Shown here one piece after another: positions 59,858-64,000 of a stretch of 64,000 nt of DNA. The position numbers and the translations under genes were made by a program. Below the pieces are notes generated by a model. That model searched no databases, was not told the DNA's origin, and worked only from the letters and a program-made list of their open reading frames with translations. The stretch comes from JAMLHH01 sp037189845 (GTDB lineage: Bacteria; Bacteroidota; Bacteroidia; Chitinophagales; JADIYW01), in contig JBBCIS010000008.1 of the NCBI GenBank assembly GCA_037189845.1, positions 310,001 to 374,000 on the forward strand, written 5' to 3'. How positions within the stretch are numbered: the stretch's first letter is position 1; each line of letters begins with the position of its first letter.

Positions 59858-62317
59858 ATGAATATATACGCTGAAGGCAATAATCTTATTTATGGCCAGA
59901 TAGGTCATTTGTTGCTGATTACAACTTTTATTGCCGCCATTGCATCAACGCTATCTTATTTTTTTGCAGTAAAAAAATCTGCCGTTGTACCGGAAGCTGC
60001 TACCTGGCTCAAATCCGGCAGAAACTGGTTTATCATACATGCGGTGAGTGTCATCGGTGCATCAGCTATTTTGGTACTGATGATACATCAGCATATTTTT
60101 GAGTATAAATATGTTTATCAGCACTCTTCCCGTGAATTACCCTTCAGATTTTTATTGTCTGCTTTTTGGGAAGGACAGGAGGGGAGCACATTGCTGTGGT
60201 TGTTCTGGCAAAGTATTATCGGGTTTGTCTTAATATTCAGAGCTAAAAAATGGGAAGCTCCTGTAATGGCTATTATGGCACTTTCACAGGTAATGTTGGC
60301 ATCTATGGAACTGGGGATAATTATTAAAGTACCGGACATTGACATAGATTTTTCTCCATTATATCTGGCACTGAACTGGGTCGACTATAAAGTGGGAAGC
60401 AATCCTTTCTCTTTAGTAAAAGATACAATGGATATTCCTGTGTTCACGATGGATCCTAACTATGTTTTTGAAAATGGAAACGGGTTGAATCCTTTATTGC
60501 AGAATTACTGGATGGTCATACATCCGCCTACATTATTTTTAGGCTTTGCAGCTGCTACAGTTCCTTTTGCTTATGCATTGTCTTCACTTTGGTTGAGAAA
60601 TTATAAAGATTGGTTACAACCGGCTATCGGTTGGACATTGTTTACCTTGGTAGTATTGGGAACAGGTATTTTGATGGGCGGTGCATGGGCTTACGAAGCA
60701 TTGAGCTTCGGAGGATTCTGGGCATGGGACCCGGTAGAGAATGCATCTTTGGTGCCGTGGTTATTTCTGGCAGCTGGTCTGCATACAGCATTAGCGTATA
60801 AGAGTACAGGTTATTCACTGATACCGACTTATACTTTCCTCATGTCGGGAATGTTGTTTGTACTGTATTCCAGCTTTATGACCAAAAGTGGAGTGCTGGG
60901 TGATTCTTCTGTACACTCATTTACAGATATGGGCATGTCAGCTCAGTTGATTATTTCCGTATGTGTATTTTTGATTCCGGCAGTTTATCTTCTGTTTAAA
61001 AGATATAAAGAAATTCCGGGCAGAAAAGATGAGGAATCTGTCTCATCCAGAGAGTTTTGGATATTCATCGGCTCATTGGTATTTCTGGTGTCAGCACTGC
61101 ATATTATTATCTTTACTTCATTCCCGGTTATTAATAAAGTAGCAGGGTCAAATATCGCACCGCCGGATGCATCGCATTACAACAGCGTGGAAATATGGAT
61201 CGCTATCATGCTTGCAATTGGTTCAGCGATGACTCAGTTCTTTGCCTACAGAAAATCCAATGTGCAAAAGGTATTGAAAGCGATCATTTCTACTTTGATC
61301 ATATCTGCAGCACTGTCAGTTCTGGTGATTTATTACTTTAAATTCTACCGCGCAGATTATCTGGTGCTGACCATCACATCTATTTATGCTGTAGTAGCTA
61401 ATGCATACTATTTATTCGGAACTCTGAAAGGTAAGATCTTCCATGCAGGTGGTTCGGTAACACATATCGGTTTCGGAATTTTTATGCTGGGAATATTGAT
61501 TTCACAGGGAAGGCAGCATGTAGTGTCTTTGAATAAATTTGGTATCAACTACGGAGATAATTTCTCTGAACAGGAAATAGCAGAAAATATTCTCTTGTAT
61601 CAGAATGAGCCTCAAATGATGAGCGGCTATAGAGTGACTTATCTTGGAGACTCAACTGAAATGCCGAATATTTACTTCAAAGTTCTTTATGAGAAACTGA
61701 ATGATAAAAATGAGGTCGTCAAATCTTTTGTGCTGACTCCTAATGTACAGATGAATATCAAGATGGGTAATGTGCCTAATCCTTCCACACACAGAACCCT
61801 TGATAAGGATTTGTATACTCATATTACAACTGCACCTTTAAATGAAGATGGCACACCTGCAGACAGCTTGCTGGTAGAAGCTAAAAAAGTGGCTGTAGGA
61901 GATACTATTTTCGCATCCAGATCTTTCGCAGTATTTGAAGAGCTCAATCCAAGTGCTACAACGGATAAAATGGAGCTGAAGCCGGATGATATTCTGGTGG
62001 GAGCCAAACTGAGATTATATACAGCTGATACGAACTACCTGATAGAGCCAAAATACTTTATCAGAGAATTGATGGCAAGCTCTATTCCTGAAAGGGTAGA
62101 AGATTTGGATGTCAGATATTCTTTGACAAAAATTTTCCCGCAGGAAGGAATGGTAGAAATCTCTATCGAACAAAAGCTCAAAAAGTTTATTATCATGAAA
62201 GCGATTATTTTTCCGTTCATTAACTTGTTGTGGCTGGGATGTATCGTAATGATAGCAGGAATCTTTATGAGTCTGAGAAAAAGATATACTGAAAATAAAA
62301 AGTTAAATGCAGCCTAA
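59858..62317 (+). CDS. ccmF: Cytochrome c heme lyase, CcmF/CcsA family
   Basis: An 819-residue polytopic protein that attaches heme to apocytochrome c. The WWD-type heme-binding motif is GGFWAWDPVENASLVPWLFLAAGLH (about 284-309), with the FWEGQEGSTLLWLFW segment before it and a large loop (about 560-770) between late membrane helices that contains a domain with PNVQMNIKMGNVPNPSTHRTL. The C-terminal helix ends RKRYTENKKLNAA. It lies seven bases after ccmE, and overlaps the next gene by 11 bases. Other ccm genes (ccmA, B, C, G) are outside this window. Confidence 0.94.
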   Translation: MNIYAEGNNLIYGQIGHLLLITTFIAAIASTLSYFFAVKKSAVVPEAATWLKSGRNWFIIHAVSVIGASAILVLMIHQHIFEYKYVYQHSSRELPFRFLLSAFWEGQEGSTLLWLFWQSIIGFVLIFRAKKWEAPVMAIMALSQVMLASMELGIIIKVPDIDIDFSPLYLALNWVDYKVGSNPFSLVKDTMDIPVFTMDPNYVFENGNGLNPLLQNYWMVIHPPTLFLGFAAATVPFAYALSSLWLRNYKDWLQPAIGWTLFTLVVLGTGILMGGAWAYEALSFGGFWAWDPVENASLVPWLFLAAGLHTALAYKSTGYSLIPTYTFLMSGMLFVLYSSFMTKSGVLGDSSVHSFTDMGMSAQLIISVCVFLIPAVYLLFKRYKEIPGRKDEESVSSREFWIFIGSLVFLVSALHIIIFTSFPVINKVAGSNIAPPDASHYNSVEIWIAIMLAIGSAMTQFFAYRKSNVQKVLKAIISTLIISAALSVLVIYYFKFYRADYLVLTITSIYAVVANAYYLFGTLKGKIFHAGGSVTHIGFGIFMLGILISQGRQHVVSLNKFGINYGDNFSEQEIAENILLYQNEPQMMSGYRVTYLGDSTEMPNIYFKVLYEKLNDKNEVVKSFVLTPNVQMNIKMGNVPNPSTHRTLDKDLYTHITTAPLNEDGTPADSLLVEAKKVAVGDTIFASRSFAVFEELNPSATTDKMELKPDDILVGAKLRLYTADTNYLIEPKYFIRELMASSIPERVEDLDVRYSLTKIFPQEGMVEISIEQKLKKFIIMKAIIFPFINLLWLGCIVMIAGIFMSLRKRYTENKKLNAA

Positions 62318-63113
62318 GTCGGAAAGAATAGTGATTTTGGGGTCTGGTAGTGTTGCTACCACGGTAGGGCTTGCTTTGTATGAGAGTGGTCATGAAATAC
62401 TGGAAGTTGTTTCCCGGAATAAAAAACATGCGGAAGATCTGGGACGCAAGGTACAGGCAAAAAGGATGCTGAATGATTTTAAAAAGGTGACAGAATATGC
62501 CAGCTTATACATCATTGCAGTTTCTGATGATGCAATTACCGATGTGATTGGTCAATTACCTGCTGTTAACGGAGTTGTAGTACATACATCCGGAACAGTG
62601 AGCAGCGATGCTTTGAAAGATAAGTTTGAGCACTGGGGTGTTTTTTATCCTCTGCAGACATTTACTCCGGGGAGAATCCTGGATTTTAATAAAATTCCTT
62701 TTCTCGTAACATCAGACAGCATAAAAACAGAATGTTTTTTGACTGATTTGGCGGCCAGTATCGGTTCTGCTGTATATCATCTGGATGATGATGCCCGCGC
62801 GCACTTGCATGTGGCTGCGGTAATGATCAATAATTTCACGAACCATCTTTTGGTTTTGGCAGGAGATTATATCAGACAGCACCATTTACCTCCGCATTTG
62901 TTTAACTCCCTGGTATTGGAAACGGTAAAAAAATCAATGGATTTAGGTGCTGAAAACTCACAGACCGGTCCGGCAAAAAGAGGTGATACCCAAACTATTG
63001 AAAAACATTTAGAGTTAATTCAATCTTCTGATAACGCTACTCTCTTATCTTTGTACGAAATTTTTACCAAAAGTATCATGGAGAAATACCAGGATATAGC
63101 CGGTAAAAGCTAA
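62307..63113 (+). CDS. DUF2520 / Rossmann-like oxidoreductase-type protein
   Basis: A 268-residue protein with an NAD(P)-binding start (RIVILGSGSVATTVGLALYESGHEILEVVSRN) and the Rossmann_like/DUF2520 C-terminal domain (LHVAAVMINNFTNHLLVLAGDYIRQHHL, then MDLGAENSQTGPAKRGDTQTIEKHLELI). The middle has VVHTSGTVSSDAL and VFYPLQTFTPGR, conserved in the family. It is similar to pyrroline-5-carboxylate and ketopantoate reductase folds but no substrate is established. The start overlaps ccmF by 11 bases; the last operon gene follows after 30 bases. Confidence 0.88.
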   Translation: MQPKSERIVILGSGSVATTVGLALYESGHEILEVVSRNKKHAEDLGRKVQAKRMLNDFKKVTEYASLYIIAVSDDAITDVIGQLPAVNGVVVHTSGTVSSDALKDKFEHWGVFYPLQTFTPGRILDFNKIPFLVTSDSIKTECFLTDLAASIGSAVYHLDDDARAHLHVAAVMINNFTNHLLVLAGDYIRQHHLPPHLFNSLVLETVKKSMDLGAENSQTGPAKRGDTQTIEKHLELIQSSDNATLLSLYEIFTKSIMEKYQDIAGKS

Positions 63114-63143
63114 TTAATTACTTCAATTTAGTTATAAATATAG

Positions 63144-64000
63144 ATGAGCTTTATACACGCTTCTGTTTTTTATATACATATCAAGACATTTCTGAAAATT
63201 GTTTACTTACAGTGTATTAAACACTTTAGTATCAAAAGATTATTAATAACATTATTGTTTGTTTTCTTATTTAGTCTGGTATCGCTGACTGTTTTGATTT
63301 TCAGAATTCTGGATGAGATTCTTTTTCCGAATTACAGAAAGCTGGAGGTTAAAAAGCCGGTTTTTATTATTGCAAATCCTCGCAGCGGAACCACTTTCTT
63401 ACATAGATTATTTTGTCTGGATGAAGAGAGATACGGATATACATTATTGTATCACACACTATTTCCATCTATTACCTTTTTTAAGCTGGTAGACTTCTTT
63501 GGTGCTATAGATAGAAAAATAGGTCATCCCATGCGCAAAACTTTTGATTTTCTGGATGGTATATTTTTCAAGGGCTGGGAAGAGATTCACCCGATGGGAT
63601 TTAATCAGTCAGAAGAGGATGAAGGTACATTTATCTTTACATTGATCACCAGTGGTATCTTTTTATTGTGTCCGTATATGGATGAGATCGATTACGTGAA
63701 ATTTCCGGATCTGATGTCTGAAAAAGAACGCAAGAGTCTTGCTGAGTACTACAAATCTTCTATTCAGAGATTTATGTATTCATTCGGTACGGATAAAATT
63801 TTCCTCTCTAAAAATGTGATGTCAACCGGAAGACTGAATACTATCATTGATATTTTCCCGGATGCGAGAGTTGTGTACGTCGTCAGAAGTCCTTACGAAG
63901 CTGTTCCTTCCTTTATCAGTATGTTTTCAGCTGCATGGAAAGCACATAGTCCTGAAATTCCCGAAAACTCCAAATATCACAGAGCATGGGGCGAGCTGGC
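63144..64000 (+). CDS. Membrane-anchored sulfotransferase family protein (3' end outside window)
   Basis: The frame is open from the ATG at 63144 to the right edge, about 285 codons. One hydrophobic segment lies at about residues 35-55 (LLITLLFVFLFSLVSLTVLIF). Then comes FIIANPRSGTTFLHRLF, the 5'-phosphosulfate-binding loop of the sulfotransferase superfamily, and further on SKNVMSTGRLNTIIDIFPDARVVYVVRSPYEAVPSFISMF, the 3'-phosphate-binding motif with Arg and Ser. This would transfer sulfate from PAPS to an envelope or lipid acceptor. It is fourth in the ccmE operon, with 30 bases between. The acceptor is not known. Confidence 0.9.
   Translation, partial: MSFIHASVFYIHIKTFLKIVYLQCIKHFSIKRLLITLLFVFLFSLVSLTVLIFRILDEILFPNYRKLEVKKPVFIIANPRSGTTFLHRLFCLDEERYGYTLLYHTLFPSITFFKLVDFFGAIDRKIGHPMRKTFDFLDGIFFKGWEEIHPMGFNQSEEDEGTFIFTLITSGIFLLCPYMDEIDYVKFPDLMSEKERKSLAEYYKSSIQRFMYSFGTDKIFLSKNVMSTGRLNTIIDIFPDARVVYVVRSPYEAVPSFISMFSAAWKAHSPEIPENSKYHRAWGEL

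Overview
The window looks like a chromosomal segment of a free-living or environmental member of the Bacteroidota. Supporting signs are AT-rich DNA, two secreted enzymes with type IX secretion (Por) C-terminal sorting domains, SusC/ZnuD-style TonB receptor architecture with a carboxypeptidase-regulatory N-terminal domain, many lipoproteins, promoters of the Bacteroidota -33/-7 type (TTTG, about 19 bases, TAnnTTTG; best example upstream of pyrG), and a CcmE of the CxxxY type. No rRNA, tRNA or CRISPR array was found. I cannot name the genus from sequence alone.

Layout. Bases 1-3194 hold a tightly overlapping four-gene cassette: the 3' part of a GTPase-like protein, a coiled-coil membrane protein, a retropepsin-like lipoprotein and a thermonuclease-like lipoprotein. 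I know of no described system with this composition, and it is the best candidate here for something new. Bases 3195-3555 carry decayed coding-like sequence. From 3556 to 21475 the content is mostly core: an AI-2E-type permease, dnaX with a -1 frameshift site, secreted PhoD and endonuclease I, pyrC with a PLP enzyme, a DsbA-like protein divergent from an HxlR regulator, RicT-like PSP1 protein, PAP2 phosphatase, purE and an RNA methyltransferase.

Bases 21476-24523 are an accessory patch: a truncated tyrosine-phosphatase remnant next to a lone 737-residue beta-helix/tailspike-like gene flanked by gene-poor DNA. Bases 24524-28134 form a siroheme-sulfite reductase operon (reductase, uroporphyrinogen methyltransferase, precorrin-2 dehydrogenase). 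Then come a GH13 glucosidase/PaiB/lipoprotein operon, a nitronate monooxygenase-like gene, serine dehydratase, and a metal-type TonB receptor plus His-rich lipoprotein with a 17-base palindrome just upstream.

Bases 37636-41156 hold a two-gene operon of unknown exported proteins, followed by a MITE-like element with an exact 10-base target duplication, corA and a type II toxin-antitoxin pair. Bases 43193-52203 carry a two-component system, enoyl-CoA hydratase, fumarase, small lipoproteins, a Kbp-like BON-LysM protein and an ECF sigma factor with its membrane partner. The right end has an aldo/keto reductase, an orphan UmuC, a pyrG-chaN-reductase operon and a ccmE-ccmF-led operon that runs into a sulfotransferase cut by the window edge.
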